DNA from: Symbiodinium sp. CCMP2592
Lineage: Eukaryota > Sar > Dinophyceae > Suessiales > Symbiodiniaceae
Direction of reading: 5' to 3'
Length of the DNA stretch: 64,000 nt
Assembly (NCBI GenBank): GCA_905221615.1
Contig: CAJNDT010001010.1
Coordinates: 37,255-101,254 of the forward strand
Of this stretch, positions 23,901-36,700 are shown one piece after another (positions within the stretch are counted from its first letter, which is position 1; the number at the start of each line of letters is the position of its first letter). The position numbers were made by a program, and so were the translations under genes. Under the pieces are notes generated by a model. It searched no databases and was not told the DNA's origin. It was given only the letters and a program-made list of their open reading frames with translations.

Positions 23901-26900
23901 GCTTCATTGGGGTTTAGGGATGTATAGGGTGCATGGTCGTTCGTGGTTTAGAGAAGCGAGAATTTGACTCTGCAGTCTCAATATTCCAAAGGCTGTAAAC
24001 AGTACAGTATTCACATCCCTCGTCCTATCGTCAGCATCACTTTCCACATCACCGTCTCGCCGGCTTTGAGGGCTTTTGGAGTTTAGGATAGGCCTGGATG
24101 CAAAAGGGTTCAGGGTATGAAGGTGGTTGAGCTCAAATGTGCAAAACCCGGCACTTCGGCTTCGCCAAGCTCGTGCGTCAGATAAGACGACCTTGGAGCT
24201 TTGAATGTGCTCAAGAAGCGTGGCCCTTAATAAGTGAAGTAGGATTTGGGAAGAAGGGTTCCTTCGGAATGGGTCTATAAGGGCTAATATCAGGGTACGG
24301 CAGAGGTTCTGGGATCTGGGGGCTTTCATAGTTCGCGTAGGCTTGTGGAGTACCTTACATATTAGATCTTATTATGCGCACCTTTGTATTTGAGGTTAGG
24401 ACTCAATCTGGGCCGTCAGCATTTAGGCCCAAATTTCGGCTTAGATTGTGTTGTTGGCACCTCCCTGCTTGACATGAATGGCCCCAAGGGCCCAGAGTTT
24501 GGGTAGGGCTATTCTGAGGGTGCTTCGCGGGTGCTACCAAGGTACCACAAGGGTACTCTAACGGTTATCTAAGCAGGAAGTGCGACACCAACGACCCTAT
24601 TCTCATGCTTATCCGGGAACCCAACTACTCACACTTGGAACATCATTATCCTCATACCGCTGGCATACACTAGAAACAACGAATCCTAGCCCTAATTATC
24701 CCATATTATCCCTAATCCATGTCTACTTTCTGGGGTTCGCTGTAGACCTCACTTACAACAAAGGCTCTGTCACCCAGAAGTCCAGGGCGCCCTCAGACCC
24801 GAAGCCCGCTTGAAGACTGACACCCTGAGCCCTGACCCGAAACCCACAGACTCCAATATCCCTTAATTATGGAATATTCCTTAAATCATATGAGGGATCC
24901 TACTATAATTTAAGGTATATTCCTTAATTAAGGGATATTGGAGTCTCTGGGAACCCTCAACCCTTGTTCTTGCGAAGTAGGAGGCAAAACTCTAAAACCT
25001 ACACCGAGACTGAGGTATGGCACCAACCATCCGGATTTTTCTTACATTGATTTCCCGGGCTTCATCATCTTATCTGCAATTCTGGGAGTTTTCGCCCCGT
25101 TGCACACAAAGCTGTGCCTCAAGGCGCTGGGGAGGGGTTGGGAGTTCTGGGGAGGTTTTGATGATGATGTAGGGGTTTCGGGCTTCAGGCCTTCAGTGTC
25201 TTAGGGGTTTAGACTTAAGGAATTTGTTTTCCGATACATCTAGGGGCTAGTCCCGAAAGCGAGTAATTAACCATTCTGCCTGCCACCTGTAGAAACCTCC
25301 AAATAGAAGTCGAAAGTTCATGGCTGCAAATGAATTGGGGCAGCATGGGTCGCAGCTTTCTGCACCAAATGTGTTGCAGGGAGCTTCTTTCTATCGTGCT
25401 TTCGTCTGCGCATGCAGCGAGGATGACATTCAGTAAGGAATAGTCTTCAACTGACAATATATCAGCAACCTTGCAAGCGCTCTCCCTCACAAGGTGCGAC
25501 TACAAATAGACTTAACCCCCCCCGAAACGCCATTGCACTATGAAACCCTCGGACCCTAAACCCACGCGCTTCTCGACGACCCGAGCCGAAAGAACTCGAC
25601 GGCTTGCGGGTTGCAATACCGGATTTTGCCCTGTCAGGTGTGTTCTAGCCCATAAAACAAACCTGCAGAAACCCGCGGGAAGATGCTATAGAAACCGCCT
25701 ATGACAACCCTAAACCCTCAAGCCTACAGTGTGAGCGCCGAAATCCTACACTCATACAAAAACTCTGGTAGGTCATGGATTGGCGCAAACGCATCCATTC
25801 CGGACCTCTTCTTAGCAGCCTGGTCGGCTTGAGGGGCTTTCTCACAGAGCCCAGGTAGGGGCCTTACTAATTACCTATACTGTTTTGGGGGCTCCGTATT
25901 TTAATGATACTAGAAAGGAGCCCCGAGGCTTCTAGTTATTTTGGCTCCTACATTAGTTTGCCTTGATCAGGGAGATCTGGGAGAACCCCCAGAAGCGCCC
26001 AGAAGAGCGTAAACGAAGCCTGGAAGGATTTCTCGGAAGTGTTTTGACTCATTAGTCAGGAGCTGGGGCGACATCTGGGTCGGATAGGCCACCCTTGTTG
26101 TTGAAGAGGTTGCCCGAAGCCTTGAAACTCTAAGCCCAGGACACTAATCCCCAAACCTTATTGGGAGACCCAGTGCACCCTGAAGGCATGAGTCGTTGAG
26201 GTGCTTGTCAGGATGTAAAGCTTTGGTGCTCGGAGTTTCGGCGAGACGGTATGGGAGTGTAATGGAGTGTAAGCATCTATAAGGTTAAAACCCAAAAACC
26301 CAGCACTAAACCCGTAAACCCGGATCCTGCAGCATTTCGTGCTTTAGGGCTTTTGAGCTTGAGGCTTCAAGGGGTGAATGCCAGAACACAGAAGCCTCAA
26401 CGCAAATCCCCGAGCTCCACAGCTATAAATTCCTGATCTGGCACATGAAACCCGCAAACCTTCCGAATCCTGTTCTGACGGACGCAGGCCTGCAAACAGT
26501 CACAAAGGCGAAGCACTCGAGACCGACGTCCTGCCCTCAACGCAACCCTTGCTGTATCCTTAGATCCTGAGCCTTTCTGTAGATCCTAAACCCCGTCGAA
26601 GTCCTACTAAATAAACCCTAAACCCTAAACCCTAAACCTAAACCGGCAAGGCCCAAACCGTTAAACCTGAGTCAGAGGCGGATCGAGAAAAGCGAAACAC
26701 TCAAAACCATGGAGCCCAAGGCCTCAACTGAAGTTTCAGGGGCCACCCGCAACTCGACCAGCCCTAAACCCTAAACCCTATATTAGGGTTTAGGGTTTAG
26801 GGGTGGCAGGTACCCTCTAGTAGAGTCCGGAGTCTAGAGCCTATAAACCCAGAATTGCGCAGCATTTCGGGAAAAGGGTCCAGTGTTTTGGAGCTCGAGG

Positions 26901-29900
26901 AAAATGTCAGCCTTGGGCCAAAATGGCCGACACGGTTGCCTATGCTGCTCTTTGTGCCGCAGCTCCCTGGTCGAGATGAATTTGGGTTTAGGGCTCAAGA
27001 TGGAGTTTAGGGCTTTTGGGTTTAGGGACTGGGGTTCTTCAGCCCAAAACTACCACACAACAACGCACTCTAACTTCTTAGCAGATTTGTCCCTCACTTT
27101 TGGCTCAAGCGCTTCGCCCAATCCACCGTCGCAGCCGCGAAAAACCAGCACCAGCCGGGAGACCATCGTCGAATGTTTCTGCCTCGATTCAGTTTCTAGT
27201 TTTCACCCACGCAAACCGGCGAATTCAGGTTGACAAGCTCCGGGCCCGCATTGGGCATGCGGCCCTCCTCTGACTTCGAGAAACCCTGAAACGGACCTAG
27301 GTCTTTGACTGGTGTGTTTCGGATGTTCCCCCTTCGCCTTTGCGATGTCTAATTTTGTTGACCTGGGTGCGTGCCTTTTGCTGTGGCAGCTCTACAGTAG
27401 CTGTTGATGTTTTGAAATGCTACTTTCCAGTTCTGCATCTTTCCGTGTGGGTTGTGCTCCCTCGTCTTCGCCTGCCTGGAGAGAAACGATGGGCGCAGAC
27501 ATCCTTAGTCTGTGCAATAATCTAGCGCGACAGGTGGAAAATTCCTTGCATTATCCCATAGACGGTACCGCCACCTCATGTCGCCGGCAAGCCAGCTGGG
27601 ATTTGCGCTGTTGTTCTTGATTCTTGCATCAGTTCCAGTTCCTTCTTTGAGAATCTGTTCTTCCCTTATTCGAATATACGATCTGCGGTTCAGAAAACAT
27701 GCCAGGACGATTGTGCAAATTCCGGGAAAGAGCGGCATTTGTGAGCGATATGATGTGCATGCATGCATGACACTTCACGACATGTCGCAGGAATGCATGG
27801 AGAGGTTTTATTCCTTCAGTGCATGCAGGCATGCAGGCACTTTTGCCGATTTCTGTCTAGCGAAACATTCACAAAGCTTGCGTGTGTGCCATGACATCTT
27901 CTTCGATAGAGCAGTTGAGCACGGTGTCCGAGCTCGCGCGAAAGATCGGCTCGGTGGGAACCCGAAGATGGGGTGGACCTGGGGCCCGGCGAGATTCCCG
28001 CTGCCATGAAGGCGGGTGAGGCGGTCATGGGAGGTGGAACATACAAGCATGCGCCTCATGCAGCTGCCTCGAGCGCCAAGGTGGTTGGCACAGCACCTCT
28101 TCGATAAATCGGCAGCGGAGTTTCGGGCCCCCGCCGGATTTCACAAATGTGGTGCGATTCGTATGCATGGCGAAAATGCCCATGCCTCAGGACTGCTATG
28201 CTAAACGATGTAACCACATATGCCAACAGGCGCTTAGATCCCTCGACCCTCCAAGAGGCTGCCGATCTGAAGCCAGCGCAAGCCGCTGCATAATATGGGT
28301 TTTGCGGCTTTGATTTTCCATGCCCCATGGGCATGGCCGGCATGCCAAAGCATGAGGGGTTTTGGCTGAGTTCCGTGTGTTGATCGTATTTCTTTGTGTC
28401 TTTCTTTTAACTTTGTGCATCTGGCGGTTGTTGCAGGTGCGAGTTGCCTGCACGAACTAGTTTTGTCGGTGGGCCTTTTTCTGTTCCCGTGCTCGTTTTC
28501 TTCTTCGCATTCTTCCCACAGCTTCTGCTTACTCTGATTGTCGGGCCCGTTGTGATACTGGCACGAAAACTGTTAGCCAGTTCTGTCGCTGGTTGCTTGT
28601 CTGTCATTTCTTTGTAGCTCTTGCGTTAAAGTGAGCCGTGTGTGGCTTGCCATCATTTTGCTGTCAGTGGGTACCACAGCACTCCACAGAAAGGCATAGA
28701 GCCAAGCTTTTCCATATATCATAAATGCAGCTGTGTGTAGTCGTTTTGTGTAACTACGATCCGGTCTTTTCTTGGGTGGAAAGACACTCATGAGCCGCTA
28801 CATGTGCAAGCGTAGTGTCCACTAATAACAACAATAAGCTGAGCTGCCACTGTGTGTGATAGCATCAGGTGCTCCACGTGTTGAGTTTGTTTACAAAAGT
28901 TTTGTATTTGCATAGTTTATGTGCGCATGTGTCTGTGTGTACGCATGTCCATGTATACACATCTAGATATGTGCGAGTGTTACTATATTCCTTATGTGTA
29001 AAGTGGAGTTGTTGGCACACGGCGGCTCCACACCAAATTGCACCACTTCCCTTACTACCCCAACCCATGGCACTGTAGGCTTTGTCCCCTTCTGGTTTTG
29101 ACCACAGGCCTAGCAGATTTTAGGTGAGAGTTCGGGGTCCCGAAACAGAGAGCCTTCCGCCCACGAAGCACCCCGATCCAAAAGCCCGAAGCCCAAAGCA
29201 CTCTCGAACTTCACCTTGTGCCCAGAGCGCGTAGTGTTTCAATGAGTATCGGAAGAAAGACAACAACGCTACTTCATGCAGGCCTTCAGTGGTAGGATCG
29301 TGAAGCAAGATCCCCCGACATCGCCAAGATTCATTAATGTGATAAGACAGTGATGATTCTGAGGTTCACGGCACTTGGAGTTGACACATTTGTAAACCCT
29401 AGAACCGCAGCCTCACACCCTCATCCCAGAGCCTGAATCCCACCAACACATGGACAAAGATCGAGCTGGCAAAGCCCTCGGTGTGCCACGAGTTCTGGTG
29501 TTGTTCTTTCGGGTTTCGGGATTGGGCTGGGGGTTTAAGGGCAAGATGTTTAGGGTTTAAGTTGAAGGTTTCGGGTTCATGGTCGAAGAGATGGTTGGGG
29601 CACCGCGAGGACGATCATGGCTGGTAAAAAGCCGTGCTCCGGGCTGAAATTCTCGGGAGAGTGCCACAGAATACGGACCCATGTTTTACGAGTATAACTG
29701 TTGCTTTATATGCAGTTTTAGAATCGCCTCCAACTTTACGATCGATGGTCTCAACCGTTTTCTGCGAGTTGATATTGTGTCTTCGGCCTTCAGTGTTCAT
29801 CCGGCTGCACGTATGTTTCTATATTACCTCGTTATGTATACTTTCTGGCAGTATGCGCAACACGGGCGCGCATGTCGTGGCTTACTGAAATAAAGTTAGT

Positions 29901-32900
29901 ATGTGCAAGGTGGAGACGGCCGCCAATTCGATACATCCGGAAAACAACCTACGCGAAACCCAAACAAGTTCTTGAGAGCCTGAAGCTTATGAGCAGCAGC
30001 GGCAGTAAGAAACATGACTGAATCCAATTTTCGGCCCCAGAACCCTAACCCGCCCGTCGCAAGACCCTGAGCCTCAATTCTGCCCTGAACTCGAAAATTT
30101 TTATGAGCCTTATGCGCGACACCTTGAACTAGAGGCTAAATGCACCCTCTTGCACGACTGAAGCCTTCTTCCAGAAATTTATCCCAGCTTTAACCTTAGT
30201 TCCTACAGGTCACTGTTGTTTACAATAAAGTTACCAAACCCTCACCCCCAACACTAGCCTTGCCTGCCGCGTGCGAGTGTGAGCCTGGAAACCCTAGGTT
30301 GTCGCGCTGACAAGCATCCTCGGCAGTTGTCAGGCTCTGCCGAAGCTGACATCCGAGCTCAGTTCCTTGAAGGGTTCCCTCAAAGGGTTCCTACAGGGAG
30401 AATCTAAGGGTACATAAGGGGCATAGGGTTTCTGAACTTTCAGTGGAGAGGGTAGGCAGGTCGTGAATCATGGTTGGGCGGGGGTGGTTTAAGAACTCTT
30501 CCGCATGCTCTGGTTTGAGTTTTGATCAGTGGTCGCTTGTTCGAGCTTTCGATGTGTAGACACCAAGCCCAACACCTTACCTTACGCTGCCCTCTCCCTT
30601 AAAGAAAATGAAGAAAGCCAAGGGAGGAGCCAGACGTTTAAAATCAAGAGGGGTTTTGAACACGCGCTTCAGAAAGGAGTTTGAATAAATAAACGCTAGT
30701 GATTCGTGATAATGTACCTATGTACTTTGTTTTTGAGCGTAGATCCCAAACAGTGAGCGCGACGACCATGATGACCACGACCACTGGGACCACCAGGACT
30801 ATCACGACGACCACTATGACCAGGACAACACTGAGACCACCAGAGACCAGAGACGACCAAGACGCACCAAGAAACCACCCAAAAGACCACCAGGACACCT
30901 CTGCATTACGGCCAAATTGCTTTCCTGGCGGGATTCAGGAAGTACTGAGCGGGATCCAGGACCACAGCCGAAATGCTTCCCCCAAGTGTTGGCGAGATTA
31001 AGAACTCGCCAGAGCACGGCCCGAAATGCTTTGCTCAAGCGCTCGCGCGGTTCGGTTGGTGGGCAAAAAAATATGCACCATGGCAAAGCGGGACACCGTT
31101 CGGAACTTTGTTAAGTCTACTCCAAAGCAGTTAAGGCCGTTGGAATGGTTTTGGGTGCAGGGTTTTATGTAGGGACCTGATTTCAGGAACCCTGGCCCTA
31201 TAACCCCCAATATAGTAGGATTCATACAAGGAACCCAAATCAAGGCCCAAGGTTTCTTAATCAGGTTCCTACATTAGCTCTTCGGCCGGGGGGCTTCAGG
31301 GAGGGTGGTTATGAAGTTATGAAGGCTTCCACAAAAATGCAGCAGTCGAAGTGGGAACCTTAATTCTGGAATCCTAGGCCTGAAATTCGCGAAAACCGAA
31401 ATTGCCCTGAAAGCCCTAAACGCAGCCCCAAAACCCCTGCCCCTTACAAGCCGTAGAGGACCCGATAGAGCCCTTCCTAGAAACCCAAAAGGCCCTTGTC
31501 TGCAGTTAAGTTCAGCACCAGTGTCCCGAAGGAAAAAACTTTAAACCCTTGACCAAAAACCATGCACCCCAAGCATGACAAAAACATACGCACAAAGCCA
31601 AACCCAAAAAGAAACCTCTCTGAGGTTACGTTCAGTACCAGTGTCCTGAAGGAGAATACAATCCAACAGCTTCCCTTCTGCCTCTTGGCGGAGGAGCTTA
31701 CTGGTAGCAGCTTTGTAAGGTTTCGGGATTTAGGGGTTTGGCGGTTTAGGGTTTAGAGGTTTTGCAGTTGCTGATCCTCAAATTGGATCAGGCTTTCATA
31801 GGTGCAGCGTCGTAAAGTTTTTACATGGTTTACAATTTATTTCGCACCATTGGGGGTTGAGGGCTCGCCTATGGCTTGGAAGGCCTACATCTTTTCGGTT
31901 CCTTACTACGAAATCCTTACATTTCCCCTCGAAAAGGTAGCACTGGTACGGTTTTCGGCAGGGCTTAATGCCCTCAGCCTTACGCATTATGCCCCAAGCC
32001 CCCGAGACCCAAGACCTCTAGACCCAGAAACCCTACACCTCAAGCAGAAATTAAGATAGCACGGTTCGCCTCTACCTGTGAACATAAGCAGCTCTAAACC
32101 TCCAGAGACTCCAATCTTCCTTGTTTGAGGAATATACCTTAAGTTATCGTAGGATCCCTAATGTGATCTAAGGACTATTCCTTTCTTTCAGGGATTTTGG
32201 AGTTTCTGGGCCCTAAGCCCAGACACTGAACCCTAAAACCCCCAACACTAAGGGTAAAATAAAGCCATTATATACCCATTATACAGCCAATTATGGGGTA
32301 GGGGTCCCTTTGATCAACCCTCAAAGCAACTAAGGCTGACGACTGCAGAAGGCGCCGTCAAGCGGCTTTTCAATCGCCGGCGACGTGGCGGCAACAGCCC
32401 AAAGGCTCCAACGTGGGGAGGCAAGGTTTGGGGCTTAGGGTTCAGGGTTCGGGGCTTGTTGGGGGCAGCTTTAAATCTGGATCCACATTCCAAAAAAACA
32501 AACACAAGCAGAACATATGTTGTACTCCAAAGCCCTGTTCTTATCATTACGGTCCCTATATTACATGCAAGGCTACCATCACAACAGGCGAGGAAACATT
32601 TTGAGAAAACTCTGTAAGTGGGTCGATTGTTCCAGCAAGCTCCCAACAGTTGACACTTGGAACATGGATTCAGAGGTTAAGGTTTAGGAGTTTAAGGTTT
32701 ATTGATACCCTCATTTTAATCTAGCAGTTGCCCATTTGCGCCCTAGAGCTTCCAAGCATATAGGCTTACGGCTTGCGCTTTGGGTGAACCTCGTGATCTC
32801 GGTGTTAGAGTATTTGACGGACGACCCCCACCTTAGTCGTTGAAGTTTCGGGGATGTCTGGGAGAGGGAGAGAGGCTTCATTCCTGGTAGCTGCGTAGCA

Positions 32901-33122
32901 TGGAAGCCGAGGAACCATGGGGCTTTCGGCCCCTCGCCGGCAGATCAGTGTGATAGCATTAATATCATAATATTATTATATATGAAAAGTATTTATGTTG
33001 AAAGAATATGAACCGGATTGCTCTTTTGAACAATTACAATTATTATTATTATTACTATTATTATTATTCTTATTATTCTTATTATTCTTATTATTCTTAT
33101 TATTCTTATTATTATTATTACT

Positions 33123-33155
<33 letters not shown>

Positions 33156-33709
33156 CTTATTATTCTTATTATTCTTATTATTCTTATTATTCTTATTATT
33201 ATTATTATTTCTATTATTATTATTTCTATTATTACTATTATTACTATTATTATTATTATTATTATTACTATTATTGTTATTATTATTGTTATTATTATTG
33301 TTGTTATTATTATTATCATTATTATTATTGAAATTAATATTATTATTGAAATTAATATTATTAATATTATTATTATTATTAGTCCTGCTGCTTTTGGAGC
33401 TCAAGCCGCTCAAGCCTGGCAGCCGGCTGCTTCCCCCTCAGCGTAAACTCTAAGCCCTAAAACTCTAAGCCCTGAACTGTAAGCGTGGTGGGGGTTGTGG
33501 TGGTGGTGGTCGGTGGCGGGGCGGTGGGGGTGAGGGTGGGGGTAGGGGGTAAAATAGGAAAGACGTGTTTCGAATGTCGTGTTTTGCAGGTATCCTGGGA
33601 GGTTTCGTTGCGCCGCTCTGCTGCACTTCTGCTGGCTACACGCCAATGTACGCAGCAGGCCTTGTTAAGCATGGCAGCGTATATGTATATACATATATAT
33701 GTGTGTGTG

Positions 33710-33750
<41 letters not shown>

Positions 33751-36700
33751 TTTCCGAATATCTGCAAACCAAGCCCTAAACTCCAACCCACCTGAGGAAA
33801 GTCGACGTCTCAATTTCATGTGACAGCTTTTCTTGCATCAGCAGGAGTCGCAGACAGGTGGTAGAGGGTTTCGAGGTTAAGAACTCTGGGGTTTAGGTTT
33901 GGGGGATGTGGGCATAAGGGCCAGGATGGGTTTCGGCAGGAGCATCGAGATTCTCTCGGCTCAACTTGCGTGTGCTACTATAGGAACCTGATTAGGAAAC
34001 CTTGGGCTTTCATTAGGGTTCCTTTACATGAATCCCACTATATTGGGGTTGTAGGGCCAGGGTTTCTTCATCAGGTTCCTACATTACTACTGAGTGCGGC
34101 CATCTTGTCAAGCAGGCTTGTACTGGGATGCTCCTGCAAAACGAGGGCGGGCAGCCCGCAAACAGCTTGCACTGAAGCCTTGTAGCGCCCTCAACAGTAA
34201 CCCCGAGCCCAAACTTTATTTGGTTTCTTTCCGGAGCTGTCTGTCTAAGACTCTGTGTGTTCTTGTTTAGGTGTTGGCTGGTCTTGGGTTCTGGTTTCTT
34301 GCAGAGGGATCTCCAGCAGAAGCTGTTGCTTGTCTTCCGAGGGGAGCGGAGGTCTACTTGGAGGTTGAGGGGACTTTGAAGTAGAGTTATTAGTAAGGTA
34401 ACTCTATATAGTTATATCTACTTACAACCCCAAGTAAGGAACGAATGACCCTACTTACTACGTCCCCCGATCCTCCAAGTAGAGGAGTCGTCCCGAGGCT
34501 TTTGTCGTACACCACTCTGAATATCGGTTTCGCTGGGCTGCCGGTGCCGTCTGGCAACTTCACCGGTACCATGCGCCTGGGCCGAAGGCTTAAACCACCT
34601 CAACCCTTAAGTGTCAATAGATTATGGGAGTTTCCGAAAGTAGGGGAAAGTACCCTAAATAGTGGGATCCTTATTATAAGGACTAATTAATAAGGACCCC
34701 CCCCCCCCAAATAAGGTACCCCTAATTTTCGGAAACTCCCATATACTTCCGGGAACCTCAAACCCACGATCGCAGACCCTTGGAGCTCAGGACAGGAGAC
34801 CACTTTTCTCTGAAGGTGATTGATGTCTGGATTTGGGGTTTAGGGTTCAAGTTGTAGGTTTTGTAACAAAATATAGTCAAGGACAAAGCATAGTCGGCAC
34901 CTTGCACCCAGGCAGGAAGACAAGCTTCTGTTGCAAAACAAGTAAGAGCAAGCATGAGTGCTGCAGTATGGGGACCGCGGTCACCACTTACTCTAGGCCC
35001 AAACAAGCCCTTTCAGGAGTTTCACGCGCACCCGATGCAAATGGAATTTCGCTAAGCCTGTTGTGAGGGTCCTGGCTACGACAGCTACGGATTGCTCCTT
35101 TGCATGTGGGTGGTTGTCAAAATTATGGTCCCTTTTTGGATACCCTAAATATTAAGTGCCGTACCAGATTAGGGACCCAAAAAGGGACCATACTTTTGAC
35201 AACCACCCACGTGGAAGTGGCAACCTTCGTTAGGTTATTCGCATGTCTCCCGAGCCTCAACCCTAGTGCCTAGCCTTCCCTAACTTACCTTTGGTTAGTA
35301 AGGGAATGAAGGAAAGGGGTACAATTATAACTACTATGACTACCAATCTTCCATTCCCTACTAACCAAAGGTAAGGAGTGCGAGCGTCGAAGCCCGAAGA
35401 CAGGAGCTGTGTCGGAATGTCTTCATTTGATGGAAGCGATCTGTTGGAGTCCTGTTTGTGCTTTCTTTGCTGCATAACATGTGCTGATCATATTACAAGG
35501 GCCTTAGGGTTTAGGGCTTAGGGGGTTAGGGTTTAGGGGTTTAGGGTTTGCCTGACTACTTAGAAAAAGATTGACCTTGTAATAGTCCGTAGAAAACTAT
35601 AGTACACAAGGCCCGGCTTTCAACATGTCGACTGCCGACTTACGCCATGTACACCCCTAAGCCCTGACCTAAACCGCAAACCCTACAGTGTCGGCTATGC
35701 CTACCGTGCGCGAGTGTGTGAGTTGAAAGCCGGATTTGTTGTTCTTATAGGGACCCATTTTAAGGGGGGTTATATGGGACGTCCCTATCCTAATATGTGC
35801 TTATGTGCTGTTTTTGGGCCCTATCTTACCCTCTCCCACCAAGATTGTGAACAAATGTCTATGCAGTTTGCGGTTCCACTCCTCAGACCTCGAATCACAC
35901 GCCTCGCCTGGATTGTCCGAGTGTGGCCGCTGCAACCCTAAAAGAACTGGGTGAGCATGTGCCTACTTGTCGACCCTGCCATCCGGGCTTGTCCTTGCGA
36001 AGTAGGAGGCAAACACCACCAAAAAAACACTGAACTCTGACTTCCAAACGCTTTCCTTGCGAGTTGAAACTCAGCGTTCCGCCGCATTTATACAAACCAG
36101 CCGCAGGGTCGGGTGCTATGGAGGCCTTTTTCATGAATGAAGCGATAGAATAGAACATAACTGACAGCAGACTACTAAGCAGATTCTCGTGCCAGAAAAC
36201 CCGCTCTGCTTTCCCAGGCTCCCATACCTGCCATACCTTACACCTCTATGCCTGGAAACCCTAGACATTGTGGTTCGTGCTCCCGAGGTTGATCGGCGGA
36301 CTGACAGGCAGACTCTTCGGCCGCTGCCAGGAATCTCGATTGCTAAAGGGGCGAAGGGCTCAGGCTCCCCCACAGAGATATGCTTGAAACGGATCCGAAT
36401 ACTATCTTTGTTTTGATTCACGAGGGCATGGGCTTGTAAGCTTTTTTGGCTGTACCTATAACATCATGAACCGCGTCGAACCCCCAAAAACCAAATCCCG
36501 AAACTTGGACCTCCACAGCTCGGGTTTTGAGCAGTATAGCACAGCGTATCGGCGTATCTCAATACCCCAGCTTTTGTCTAAAATGTTGTCCCGGCAAGAG
36601 CGAACTCTGCCCTTTTTGACATGGGCCCTGCAAGGATAGCTACTTATTGACTCGGTCACTGTCTTCTGGCCGTCTGCCTTTACCCATATAAGCATGTACA

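Larger units (their letters stand above)
29870..36264. other. CLC intron region crowded with repeats
   Basis: This stretch of about 6.4 kb has no supported exon. It holds GACCAC-type low-complexity sequence (30760-30900), MITE copies of families B, D, B, A, E and C and a single foldback (listed separately), and an (ATT)n array at 33037-33388 followed by GT-rich and (TA)n tracts (33485-33750). Confidence 0.5.

Noticed and set aside
32976..33453. Asn-, Ile- and Leu-rich frames
   Set aside because: Direct translations of an (ATT)n microsatellite.
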